Part shown: positions 31,672 to 38,928 of the stretch, in pieces
Layout: every line of letters starts with the position of its first letter
How positions within the stretch are numbered: position 1 is the first letter of the stretch
Assembly: GCA_934488615.1 (NCBI GenBank)
Contig: CAKSSJ010000018.1
Span: 1-40,556, forward strand
DNA: 40,556 nt
Source: an uncultured Eubacteriales bacterium
Lineage (GTDB): Bacteria; Bacillota; Clostridia; Oscillospirales; Acutalibacteraceae
Direction of reading: 5' to 3'
The notes under the pieces: model-generated
What the model was told of the DNA's origin: nothing
The model's input: only the letters and a program-made list of their open reading frames with translations
Database searches by the model: none
Made by a program: the position numbers and the translations under genes

Positions 31672-32274
31672 ATGTTCTTTAAGAAAAGCAAAAGTATTGC
31701 CGCCGGTCCGATCGAGTTTCTCGTCGTCGGCCTCGGCAATCCCGGTAAAAACTATGAATTCACGCGGCACAACGCAGGCTTTCTGACGCTTGACCACATC
31801 GCAAGCGAGCTTGACACGGAGATAACGAATCTCAAAAACAATGCGCTCGTTGCCGACGTCGTTATCAACGGCCACAGGTGCCTGCTTATTAAGCCGCAGA
31901 CATTCATGAACAACAGCGGCACGGCGGTCAGAGACATTGCGAGGTTCTACAAGATACCGCCCGAGAAGATAATCGTGATTTTTGACGACATCTCCCTCCC
32001 CTGCGGCAAGCTGAGAATAAGGCGCAAGGGTACGGACGGCGGCCACAACGGAATCAAGAGTATAATTTATCATCTCAATTCCGACCAATTTCCGAGAATC
32101 AAAATCGGCGTAGGCGCAAAGCCGAACCCCGAATACGATCTCGCGGACTGGGTTCTTTCAAAGTTCGGCAAGGACGACATGGAACAGCTTAAGTCAGCCA
32201 TCACAAAGGCGACCGAGGTTCTTCCGTTCATTCTCGACGGCGATATCGACAAGGCAATGAATAAAGCAAACTGA
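31672..32274 (+). CDS. pth: Peptidyl-tRNA hydrolase
   Basis: Essential enzyme that releases tRNA from drop-off peptidyl-tRNA. From the chosen start it has 200-201 aa, with VVGLGNPGKNYEFTRHNAGF holding the key N23 and catalytic H33, then KPQTFMNNSG, the FDDISLPCGKLRIRRKGTDGGHNGIKSI block and FPRIKIGVG. All active-site residues are present. The frame is open from 31624, but that longer start lies within the upstream hairpin, and TGAGGTGC sits just before the ATG at 31672. It has a short extra N-terminal tip (about 14 aa) compared with E. coli. It closes the plus-strand group and has its own terminator. Confidence 0.95.
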   Translation: MFFKKSKSIAAGPIEFLVVGLGNPGKNYEFTRHNAGFLTLDHIASELDTEITNLKNNALVADVVINGHRCLLIKPQTFMNNSGTAVRDIARFYKIPPEKIIVIFDDISLPCGKLRIRRKGTDGGHNGIKSIIYHLNSDQFPRIKIGVGAKPNPEYDLADWVLSKFGKDDMEQLKSAITKATEVLPFILDGDIDKAMNKAN

Positions 32275-32278
32275 AAAG

Positions 32279-32304
32279 CGGACGGCTTCGACCGTCCATT
32301 TTTT
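32279..32304 (+). terminator. Terminator after pth
   Basis: GGACGG (32280-32285), loop CTTCGA and CCGTCC (32292-32297), followed by A and six T residues. It begins 5 bp after the pth stop. Confidence 0.88.
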
Positions 32305-33013
32305 ATTATATCGCAATAAGAAAGCTATTCCTTGTTCGGTCGTTTATTTTTATCCCTTGAACGCAGGCTCCTCCTACGGGGTAGCGCAGTGTCGGCGCGG
32401 TAGTGAATGACAGTCCGGTGGACTGTCAGAGCCGCGACGTGACCGAGCCGCAGCGAGACGCTGGCACGACCTTGTGTCGTGACTGAGGGGTTTACTTCAA
32501 GTTCACTGAAAATTACTTTAAGCGTGGGCTCCTCTTTTTGGGGAACCGGCACGGCTTGCCCGTGACTGAGGGAGTAAATTCAAGTGAAAAGATAAAAGTG
32601 AAAAGAAGCGGTGGCTTTGCGTTGCAAAGCAATAAAAAATAAAACTTTTCTCTTCGTTTTTCTCTATTCTCTTTTATCTTAATAAATAACCCCTCCGACT
32701 TCGGCGCAAACCGCCGAAGCCACCTCCCCTAAAGGGGCGGCAAGAAATGTTGGCAGGAACCGACTAACGCTACCCTCAAGAGGGAGGCTTCGAAATTACT
32801 GCACAGCATTTAGTCTTTATAAATAATTTAGATCAAATGAAATTGAATTTGATTTAGTAGGGGCGTGTATTGACGTCCGACAAAGTCTGCTGAAAATATA
32901 AGCGGACGACGATAGTCGCCTCTACAAAAAGACGTTGAGTTCCATCTGGCTTTATCCCCTCCGACGCTCCTCTGTCGCCCGCCTCCCCTGCACGGGCGGC
33001 AAGGGAACCTCAT
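32305..33013. repeat. Repeat-filled intergenic region: elements E, F, G and a 69-bp MITE-like element
   Basis: No credible gene. E (about 32366-32490) has the intact core and variable hairpin CACGAC-CTTGT-GTCGTG (32465-32481). F (about 32527-32744) lacks the core but has hairpin CACGG-CTTGC-CCGTG (32550-32564), GACTGAGGGAG, the passenger shared with D, ACCCCTCCG, CTTCGGCG-CAAAC-CGCCGAAG, and an outer palindrome; 32566-32744 is nearly the reverse complement of 10941-11128. At 32857-32925, GTAGGGGCG and CGCCTCTAC form imperfect terminal inverted repeats around CGTCCG...CGGACG. G (about 32956-33004) is a right-hand module only: CCCCTCCG, CGAC...GTCG, CTCCCCTGCACGGGCGG. An AT-rich stretch at 32800-32855 shows nothing. 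Confidence 0.85.
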
Positions 33014-33056
33014 CAAAAAATCAGAGCCGCAACGAAGAAACTCCGTTACGGCTCTT
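33014..33056 (-). terminator. Terminator after the EEP-family gene
   Basis: On the minus strand AGAGCCGTAACG, a 9-nt loop and CGTTGCGGCTCT (33024-33035 with 33045-33056) form a 12-bp stem with a single G-U pair, followed by GATTTTTT. It lies next to the stop codon and ends the aconitase-icd-rex group. Confidence 0.88.
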
Positions 33057-33059
33057 TTG

Positions 33060-33815
33060 TTATTTAATTGAAATCTCCGACATGATCGGGCAATGATCCG
33101 ACGGGAAAGCTCCGTTCGGTTTATCCTTAATAACACGGTAGCTTTTTGCCTTGAAGCCGTCGCTGATGAAAATAAAATCAATTACATCCTCCGGCTCCTG
33201 ATGATGGAAATACGGGTGAAATGTCGGATAATTCTCCGTTTCCTCGGCAACAAACTTGCTGTCCTTGAAGATTCCGCCCTCAACCATATCGACGTAGCAG
33301 TCTGTGCCCTCAGAAATATTGAAGTCACCCGTGATAACAACGGGGCAATCAAGCTTGGCGGCAAACTCATTGATGAGCCTTACACCGTTCTTTCTTGCTT
33401 CCTCGCTTCTGTGATCGAGGTGTGTGTTCATCGCAACAAAGGTCTTGCCGCTCTCGTTTTCGGTAAGCTTTGCCCATGAAGTGATTCTTCTGCATGCAGT
33501 GTTCCATGACTTTGACGGAACATCGGGCGTCTCGCTTATCCAGAACCAGCCCTTATCAACGAGCGTGAACTTATCCTTTCTGTAAAAAACAGGTGAAAAT
33601 TCGCCCTCATCCCTGCCGTCATCTCTGCCGACACCGACAAAATCATACTCATCCATGCTTTCACGGAAAACGCCCATCCAGCCGATGTGAGCCTCCTGAA
33701 TGCCGAAAACATCGGGCATGTAATTTCTGACCGTTGCGATAACGTCGGCATCTCTGTCTAACCACGAATGTCCGTCGCAGCCGTAGCAGAGAACATTAAA
33801 GCTTAAAATATTCAT
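33060..33815 (-). CDS. Endonuclease/exonuclease/phosphatase (EEP) family hydrolase
   Basis: 251-aa metal-dependent phosphodiesterase-type protein, cytosolic (no signal peptide). The EEP fold motifs are all present: NILSFNVL at the start, IQEAH (metal Glu), NTHLDHRS, VITGDFNI, DFIFIS and the C-terminal SDHCPI with the catalytic His. The family covers nucleases, sphingomyelinases and inositol phosphatases; this short intracellular form is common in gut bacteria, and its substrate is not known. Its ATG overlaps the rex stop (ATGA), so it is translated with the redox regulator, which is the only clue to its role. Confidence 0.85.
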   Translation of the reverse strand: MNILSFNVLCYGCDGHSWLDRDADVIATVRNYMPDVFGIQEAHIGWMGVFRESMDEYDFVGVGRDDGRDEGEFSPVFYRKDKFTLVDKGWFWISETPDVPSKSWNTACRRITSWAKLTENESGKTFVAMNTHLDHRSEEARKNGVRLINEFAAKLDCPVVITGDFNISEGTDCYVDMVEGGIFKDSKFVAEETENYPTFHPYFHHQEPEDVIDFIFISDGFKAKSYRVIKDKPNGAFPSDHCPIMSEISIK

Positions 33816-34465
33816 TCTGCATTCTCCTCATTGTTCATTATCTGATAGCTGAGAGTCATAAGACTGTCGTTGAGGTGGACGTTCTCGACCGTTACTCCGT
33901 GGTAATTGGACGCAATGTCATAGTGACTGAAATTCCAAAAATTCGTTATTCCGAGATTGACGAGCCTGTCAACAATGGCAGGCGCAGCTTCAGTCGGGAC
34001 GCAGAGAACGGCAACTTTCGGTTCAACCTCTTTGCAATAGACCTCCAAATCCTCAACCGGATAAACTGAAAGGCCTTTTATTCTCAAATCCTGCATTTTA
34101 TCGGCATTGCTGTCAAAAAGTCCGACAAGCTCAAAGCCTCTGTCCTCAAAGGTCATGTGCGAAGCAATCGCTCTGCCGAGGTTGCCGCATCCGAAGAGGA
34201 TGGTCTTGAAGCCGTTCTGAACGCCGAGAATCGTACCGATCTCATTGCGGAGCTGTTCAACATTGTAGCCGTAGCCCTGCTGACCGAATCCGCCGAAGCA
34301 GTTGAGATCCTGCCTGATCTGCGATGCGGTGAAGCCCATGCGCTGTGAAAGCTCCTTGGACGAGATCCTTGTTATATTATTCTTTTTCAGTTCGCCGAGA
34401 AATCTGTAATATCGGGGCAAACGCTTAATTACGGACATTGAAACCGATTTCTTTTCCTTTGCCAC
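33812..34465 (-). CDS. rex: Redox-sensing transcriptional repressor Rex
   Basis: Dimeric repressor that binds DNA when NADH/NAD+ is low and lets go when NADH binds. 217 aa. The winged-helix domain (about 1-80) has ISSKELSQRMGFTASQIRQDLNCFG as the recognition helix region and GGFGQQGYGY. The Rossmann domain has FGCGNLG (91-97), ELVGLFDSN and the VPTEAAPAIVD strand. The last helix, which swaps between subunits, is present. The start is GTG, supported by GAGGTAATAACT. It lies 18 bp after icd and overlaps the EEP gene. A Rex-like operator precedes the aconitase gene at the head of this group, so autoregulation is likely. Confidence 0.93.
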   Translation of the reverse strand: MAKEKKSVSMSVIKRLPRYYRFLGELKKNNITRISSKELSQRMGFTASQIRQDLNCFGGFGQQGYGYNVEQLRNEIGTILGVQNGFKTILFGCGNLGRAIASHMTFEDRGFELVGLFDSNADKMQDLRIKGLSVYPVEDLEVYCKEVEPKVAVLCVPTEAAPAIVDRLVNLGITNFWNFSHYDIASNYHGVTVENVHLNDSLMTLSYQIMNNEENAE

Positions 34466-34483
34466 AGTTATTACCTCACTTTT

Positions 34484-35653
34484 TTACTCGCTGAGTTTTT
34501 TTACTGTTTCCATTACATAATCGCCGAACTCGGAGCATGTGCAGCCCGTGTCGCGGCCTGTAATTGTAAGCTTCTTCTCTGTGAACATGCAGATATCAAG
34601 CGCCTTTTCGAGAAGGTCGGCCTTCTCCTGCTCGCCGATGTGTGAAAGGAGCATAACGGAAGCTCTGAGCATTGAGCACGGGTCTGCATACTGACCTCTG
34701 CCCTCTTCGATCATTCTCGGAGCGGAGCCGTGGATAGCCTCAAACATAGCGTACTTCTTGCCGATGTTTGCACTGCCCGCAGTACCTACGCCGCCCTGGA
34801 ACTCTGCGGCTTCGTCGGTGATGATATCGCCGTAAAGGTTCGGGAGAATGAATACCTTGAAGTCCTTGCGGCGCTTCGGGTCGATGAGCTTAGCTGTTGT
34901 GATGTCGATATACCACTCGTCGGTCGTGATCTCGGGATAGTCCTTGCCGATATTCTTACAAAGGTTGAGGAACTTACCGTCCGTGGTCTTGATGATATTC
35001 GCCTTTGTGATAATGGAAACTCTGTCCTTGTGGTTTCTTCTTGCATAGTCGTAGGCGAGCTTTGCGATTCTCTCACAGCCCTCCGTTGTTGTAACAACGA
35101 AGTCAACGGCGAGGTCGTCCGTTACATTGACGCCCTTTGAGCCGACGGCATATGCGCCCTCTGTGTTCTCACGGAAGAAGGTCCAGTCGATGCCCTCCTC
35201 GGGAACCTTAACTGGACGAAGATTTGCGAAAAGGTCGAGAGCTTTTCTCATTGCAACGTTTGCGCTCTCGATGTTCGGCCACGGACCGCCCTGCTGAGGA
35301 GTTGTTGTCGGTCCCTTGAGGATAACGTGGCATGACTTGAGCTCCTCAAGAACATCGTCGGGAATTGCCTTGTTAGCGGCAACACGGTTCTCGATCGTAA
35401 GACCGTCGATTACCTTGAACTCAACCTTGCCTGCCTTGACCTTATCGGCAAGCATGTATTCAAGAACTCTTGCGCTCTCCTTGGTGATGATGGGTCCGAT
35501 GCCGTCGCCGCCGCAAACGCCGATCACGATTTTGTCGAGCTTCTCGTAATCAACGAAATCTCCCTGAGCCTTAATTTTATCGGAACGGTCGCTCTGCTCA
35601 CGGATGAGAGCCTCGAACTTTTCAACTGCATTTTTGATCTGTGTATCTGTCAT
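34484..35653 (-). CDS. icd: Isocitrate dehydrogenase (isocitrate/isopropylmalate dehydrogenase family)
   Basis: Oxidative decarboxylation of isocitrate to 2-oxoglutarate. 389 aa of the beta-decarboxylating dehydrogenase family: VCGGDGIGP at the N terminus, FFRENTEGAYAVGSKG (substrate loop), the Mg-binding NLYGDIITDEAAEFQGG, and the nucleotide-site FEAIHGSAPRMIEEGRGQYADP. The sequence differs from classic NADP-dependent enzymes, so I do not assign NAD or NADP. The upstream aconitase, its reaction partner, supports isocitrate over isopropylmalate. GGAGCAAAACA precedes the ATG. It is separated from aconitase by 326 bp holding a mosaic repeat and from rex by 18 bp. Confidence 0.88.
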   Translation of the reverse strand: MTDTQIKNAVEKFEALIREQSDRSDKIKAQGDFVDYEKLDKIVIGVCGGDGIGPIITKESARVLEYMLADKVKAGKVEFKVIDGLTIENRVAANKAIPDDVLEELKSCHVILKGPTTTPQQGGPWPNIESANVAMRKALDLFANLRPVKVPEEGIDWTFFRENTEGAYAVGSKGVNVTDDLAVDFVVTTTEGCERIAKLAYDYARRNHKDRVSIITKANIIKTTDGKFLNLCKNIGKDYPEITTDEWYIDITTAKLIDPKRRKDFKVFILPNLYGDIITDEAAEFQGGVGTAGSANIGKKYAMFEAIHGSAPRMIEEGRGQYADPCSMLRASVMLLSHIGEQEKADLLEKALDICMFTEKKLTITGRDTGCTCSEFGDYVMETVKKLSE

Positions 35654-35979
35654 TGTTTTGCTCCTTTACAATGTATTTTGCTTTTGTTTTTCTGCTGAAC
35701 TCGGGTCGATGCGATCATCGACCCCTATGGTGTGATTTTACACTTCATCACAGTGAGGTACTCTTATGAAATCTATGATAATGCAGAAATGTATCAAGGC
35801 TTCCCCTCGAGGGGGAAGCTCCGTCGTAAGACGGTGATGAGGTGTAAAAAGCGAGGCTTGATTTCATTAAATAAACTGTGATGAATTTTCGTCACCTCAT
35901 CCGAGCGGCGCAATCCGCCGCCTTCCCCTCAAGGGGAAGGCTTGGCAAATTTCTGCTAAATCTGTTTCTTTAAATCAAA
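35654..35979. repeat. Aconitase-icd spacer with mosaic repeat element H and a hairpin
   Basis: Element H (about 35796-35944) is the most symmetrical copy: outer palindrome CTTCCCCTCGAGGGGGAAG, variable hairpin CCGTC-GTAA-GACGG (35821-35834), GATGAGGTG (35836-35844), a 48-bp AT-rich passenger, CACCTCATC (35893-35901), a GCGGCG-CAATC-CGCCGC hairpin, and outer palindrome CCTTCCCC...GGGGAAGG. It has no core. Separately, GGGTCGAT-GCGATC-ATCGACCC (35703-35724) is an 8-bp perfect hairpin. Because both flanking genes read minus, these structures would sit in the operon message. No gene and no good promoter were seen. Confidence 0.85.
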
Positions 35980-37914
35980 TCACTTCTGTGACTCTCTTGT
36001 ATAGTCAAGCAAGCCGCCTGCGAGGAGGATATCCCTCTGGCGCTCGGAGAGCTGATAGTCAAGCTTGTAGCTCTCGCCTGTTGTGAGATTCTTAAGCGTT
36101 ACATCTGTGCCGTTTGCGATGCTCTCGCGGATTCCCTCAAGGCTGAGCTCATCGTTTACGCTGATTTTATCGTAATCCGCTTCATTTGCAAAGGTGAACG
36201 GGATAATACCTGCGTTGACAAGGTTTGCACAGTGGATACGGGCAAACGACTTGGTAATAACCGCCTTGATTCCGAGATAGAGCGGAACAAGAGCCGCATG
36301 CTCACGGGACGAGCCCTGACCGTAGTTTGCGCCGCCTATAATGATGCCCTTACCTGCCGCCTTACAATGCTCGGCGAACTTCTCGTCGCACTGCTTGAAA
36401 CAGAAGTTTGAAAGGTATGGAATATTTGAACGGTAGGGCAAAATCTTTGCGCCTGCGGGCATGATGTGGTCTGTTGTGATGTTGTCGCCGACCTTGAGAA
36501 CAGCCTTTGCCGTGATGTCCTCGGGCATTGCCTCGGTCTTGGGGAACGGCTTGATGTTCGGGCCGTACATAACCTCAACGGAGTCTGCGTCCTCAATGCT
36601 TGCGGGCATTGCGATCATGTTGTCGTTGATGATGAACTCGTCGGGCATCTCGATCTCGGGCATTTCGCCGAGCTCACGGGGATCTGTGAGAACACCTGTG
36701 AGAGCGGAAGCCGCGGCAACCTCGGGGCTGACAAGGTAAATACCTGCGTCGGCAGTACCAGAACGTCCCTCAAAGTTACGGTTAAAGGTACGGAGCGATA
36801 CGCCCTTCGAATTCGGCGACTGACCCATGCCGATGCACGGACCGCATGCGGATTCAAGAATTCTTGCGCCTGCGTCGATCATATCTGAAAGCGCGCCGCA
36901 GAGAGCGAGCATGTTAAGAACCTGCTTTGATCCGGGAGCGATCGAAAGGCTGACCGACGGACAAACAGTCTTGCCCTTGAGGATAGCGGCAACCTTGAGC
37001 ATATCCATAAGAGATGAGTTTGTGCAGGAGCCGATACATACCTGGTCGATATGAATTTTGCCGATCTCCTGACAGCTCTTTACGTTATCGGGCATGTGCG
37101 GCATAGCGGCAAGCGGAACAAGCTCATTGAGGTCAATGTCAATAACCTCATCATAAACCGCGTCATCGTCTGCGCTGAGCTCAACCCAATCCTTTTCGCG
37201 ACCCTGAGCCTTGAGGAAAGCCTTAGTGATATCGTCTGACGGGAAGATTGAAGTCGTTGCGCCGAGCTCCGCACCCATGTTTGTGATGGTTGCTCTCTCG
37301 GGGACGGAAAGCGTCTTAACGCCCTCTCCGCCGTATTCAACGATTTTGCCTACGCCGCCCTTAACGGACATGATCTGAAGCACCTTGAGGATAATATCCT
37401 TTGCGGCAACCCATGGCTGAAGCTTACCCGTGAGGTTGACGCGAACCATTTTCGGCATCGTTATGTAATATGCGCCGCCGCCCATTGCAACAGCAACGTC
37501 AAGTCCGCCTGCACCCATGGCAAGCATACCTATTCCGCCGCCCGTCGGGGTGTGGCTGTCGGAGCCGATAAGAGTTTTTCCGGGGATACCGAAGCGCTCA
37601 AGATGAACCTGGTGGCAAATGCCGTTACCGGGGCGCGAGAAACGAAGTCCCCTCTTCTTTGCGACCGACTGAATGAAACGGTGGTCGTCGGCATTTTCAA
37701 AGCCTGTCTGTAATGTGTTGTGGTCGATATATGCGACGGAAAGCTCCGTCCTTACGCGGTCGATTCCCATTGCCTCAAACTCAAGATAAGCCATTGTACC
37801 CGTAGCGTCCTGAGTCAGGGTCTGGTCGATTCTCAGACCGATTTCACTGCCCACCGTCATTTCGCCGGAAAGCAGATGGTTTTTAATAATTTTCTGAGCT
37901 ATTGTGTATCCCAT
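35980..37914 (-). CDS. acn: Aconitate hydratase
   Basis: [4Fe-4S] aconitase converting citrate to isocitrate. 644 aa, the shorter mitochondrial-like form rather than the approximately 900-aa AcnA type. Motifs: DSHTPTGGGIGMLAMGAGG (substrate and fold), CIGSCTNSS with the first cluster cysteine, and CGPCIGMGQSPNSKG with the other two. The C-terminal swivel domain has GDNITTDHIMPAG and GGANYGQGSSREHAAL. LeuC-type isopropylmalate isomerases share these motifs but lack the fused swivel domain, so aconitase is favoured. The start has GGAGG upstream. It heads the acn-icd-rex-EEP group behind a strong promoter with a Rex-like operator. Confidence 0.92.
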   Translation of the reverse strand: MGYTIAQKIIKNHLLSGEMTVGSEIGLRIDQTLTQDATGTMAYLEFEAMGIDRVRTELSVAYIDHNTLQTGFENADDHRFIQSVAKKRGLRFSRPGNGICHQVHLERFGIPGKTLIGSDSHTPTGGGIGMLAMGAGGLDVAVAMGGGAYYITMPKMVRVNLTGKLQPWVAAKDIILKVLQIMSVKGGVGKIVEYGGEGVKTLSVPERATITNMGAELGATTSIFPSDDITKAFLKAQGREKDWVELSADDDAVYDEVIDIDLNELVPLAAMPHMPDNVKSCQEIGKIHIDQVCIGSCTNSSLMDMLKVAAILKGKTVCPSVSLSIAPGSKQVLNMLALCGALSDMIDAGARILESACGPCIGMGQSPNSKGVSLRTFNRNFEGRSGTADAGIYLVSPEVAAASALTGVLTDPRELGEMPEIEMPDEFIINDNMIAMPASIEDADSVEVMYGPNIKPFPKTEAMPEDITAKAVLKVGDNITTDHIMPAGAKILPYRSNIPYLSNFCFKQCDEKFAEHCKAAGKGIIIGGANYGQGSSREHAALVPLYLGIKAVITKSFARIHCANLVNAGIIPFTFANEADYDKISVNDELSLEGIRESIANGTDVTLKNLTTGESYKLDYQLSERQRDILLAGGLLDYTRESQK

Positions 37915-37932
37915 AGCGTTAAAACCTCCGAC

Positions 37933-37951
37933 TTGTTCAATTTTTTAACAA
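37933..37951. promoter_or_regulatory. Rex-like operator before acn
   Basis: TTGTTCAATTTTTTAACAA is an inverted repeat with half-sites TTGTTCA and TTAACAA; the Rex consensus in Clostridia is TTGTTAANNNNTTAACAA. One half-site base differs, and the spacer is 5 instead of 4 bp. It starts 5 bp downstream of the -10 box, so bound protein would cover the transcription start. rex itself is the third gene of this transcription unit. Confidence 0.55.
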
Positions 37952-37956
37952 TCTTT

Positions 37957-37985
37957 ATTTTATTATATAATGCCTTGTTTGTCAA
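37957..37985 (-). promoter_or_regulatory. Sigma-A promoter for acn-icd-rex
   Basis: On the minus strand a consensus TTGACA (37980-37985), a 17-bp spacer and TAAAAT (37957-37962). The leader to the acn ATG is about 35 nt and contains the operator and the GGAGG site. Confidence 0.8.
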
Positions 37986-38112
37986 TGTTTTGACGATAAA
38001 TTCCGACAAAAATTTAAGGCAATATCATACAATTTGCGGCGCATGCCATGCTCGAATCCCTTTCCGCCGTTTTGAGCTGAAATTCTTTGACCTGCGCCGT
38101 ACTGCGAGCGGG

Positions 38113-38172
38113 AAAAAACGAAGCTATAATCCACATTCGGCACCTCATTGTACCGTCTGTGAATTATAGCTT
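38113..38172 (-). terminator. Terminator after the liv genes
   Basis: AAGCTATAATCCACA (38121-38135) pairs with TGTGAATTATAGCTT (38158-38172), 15 bp with one mismatch, around a 22-nt loop. On the minus strand CGTTTTTTCC follows. It lies 41 bp after the livF stop. Confidence 0.82.
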
Positions 38173-38213
38173 TTTCTCTTTGGTCTGCGCCAAAAGCGAC
38201 AGCCCGAATATTC

Positions 38214-38924
38214 TTAACCGCCGAGGTAAGCCTTCTTAACGTCCTCGCTCTCCATGAGCTCCTTGCCCGTACCCGAAAGAACGATCTTTCCGGTTTCGAG
38301 AACATAGGCTCTGTCAGAGATCGCAAGGCTCTTACCTGCGTTCTGCTCAACAAGAAGAATTGTTGTTCCGTCCTTGTTGATATCCTTGATGATTTCAAAA
38401 ACCTGATCGACAAGCAGCGGAGAAAGTCCCATTGAGGGCTCGTCCATCATAAGAAGCTTCGGGTGGCTCATAAGAGCACGACCCATTGCAAGCATCTGCT
38501 GCTCGCCGCCCGAAAGCGTACCCGCGATCTGATTTTTACGCTCCTCAAGACGGGGGAAACGGGTGTAAATCTTCTCGATATCCTCCTTGAGGTTTTTCTT
38601 ATCCTTGAGTGCGAACGCGCCCATGAGCAGGTTGTCGTAAACCGAAAGCTCCTGGAAAATTCTGCGTCCCTCGGGGCACTGCGTCATGCCCATTTCAACG
38701 ATCTTGTGGCAGGGAGTTTTGGTGATATCCTTGCCCTCATAGGTAACGTGACCCTCACGGATCGGGATAAGACCCATGATGGACTGCATCGTTGTTGTTT
38801 TTCCTGCGCCGTTTGCGCCGATAAGCGTTACTATCTCGCCCTGATTTACCTCAAAGCTGATACCCTTGATCGCCTGTATAACTCCGTAATAGACCGCAAG
38901 GTCTTTAACTTCAAGCATTGCCAT
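38214..38924 (-). CDS. livF: Branched-chain amino acid ABC transporter ATP-binding protein LivF
   Basis: Cytoplasmic ATPase of the high-affinity Leu/Ile/Val (or related amide/urea) importer. 236 aa from the chosen start. Walker A GANGAGKTT (37-45), TQCPEGRRIFQELSVYDNL (Q-loop region typical of LivF), signature LSGGEQQMLAMGRALM, Walker B LLMMDEPS, and H-loop region replaced by VEQNA as usual in LivF. The frame opens at 38975, inside livG, but GGAGGTTGATGTT points to the ATG at 38924. It begins 4 bp after the livG stop. Confidence 0.93.
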   Translation of the reverse strand: MAMLEVKDLAVYYGVIQAIKGISFEVNQGEIVTLIGANGAGKTTTMQSIMGLIPIREGHVTYEGKDITKTPCHKIVEMGMTQCPEGRRIFQELSVYDNLLMGAFALKDKKNLKEDIEKIYTRFPRLEERKNQIAGTLSGGEQQMLAMGRALMSHPKLLMMDEPSMGLSPLLVDQVFEIIKDINKDGTTILLVEQNAGKSLAISDRAYVLETGKIVLSGTGKELMESEDVKKAYLGG

Positions 38925-38928
38925 AACA

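Larger units (their letters stand above)
37915..38213. other. Intergenic region between livF and acn
   Basis: Holds the acn promoter and operator (37933-37985) and the livF terminator (38113-38172). Between them a minus-strand frame at 37982-38134 could encode 50 aa from a GTG with GAGGTG upstream (basic end HGMRRKLYDIALNFCRNLSSKH). It overlaps the terminator stem at one end and the acn -35 box at the other, so it is doubtful as a gene and may be a remnant of a dispersed sequence. Confidence 0.5.

Noticed and set aside
32828..33181. 117-codon minus-strand frame beside the EEP gene
   Set aside because: It crosses the 69-bp element, a right-hand repeat module and the EEP terminator; its composition is that of repeat DNA.
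1..35944. Retron or diversity-generating system behind the variable hairpins
   Set aside because: No reverse transcriptase, template repeat or target gene is present in the window; the variable stems lie in intergenic repeats, not in a coding target.
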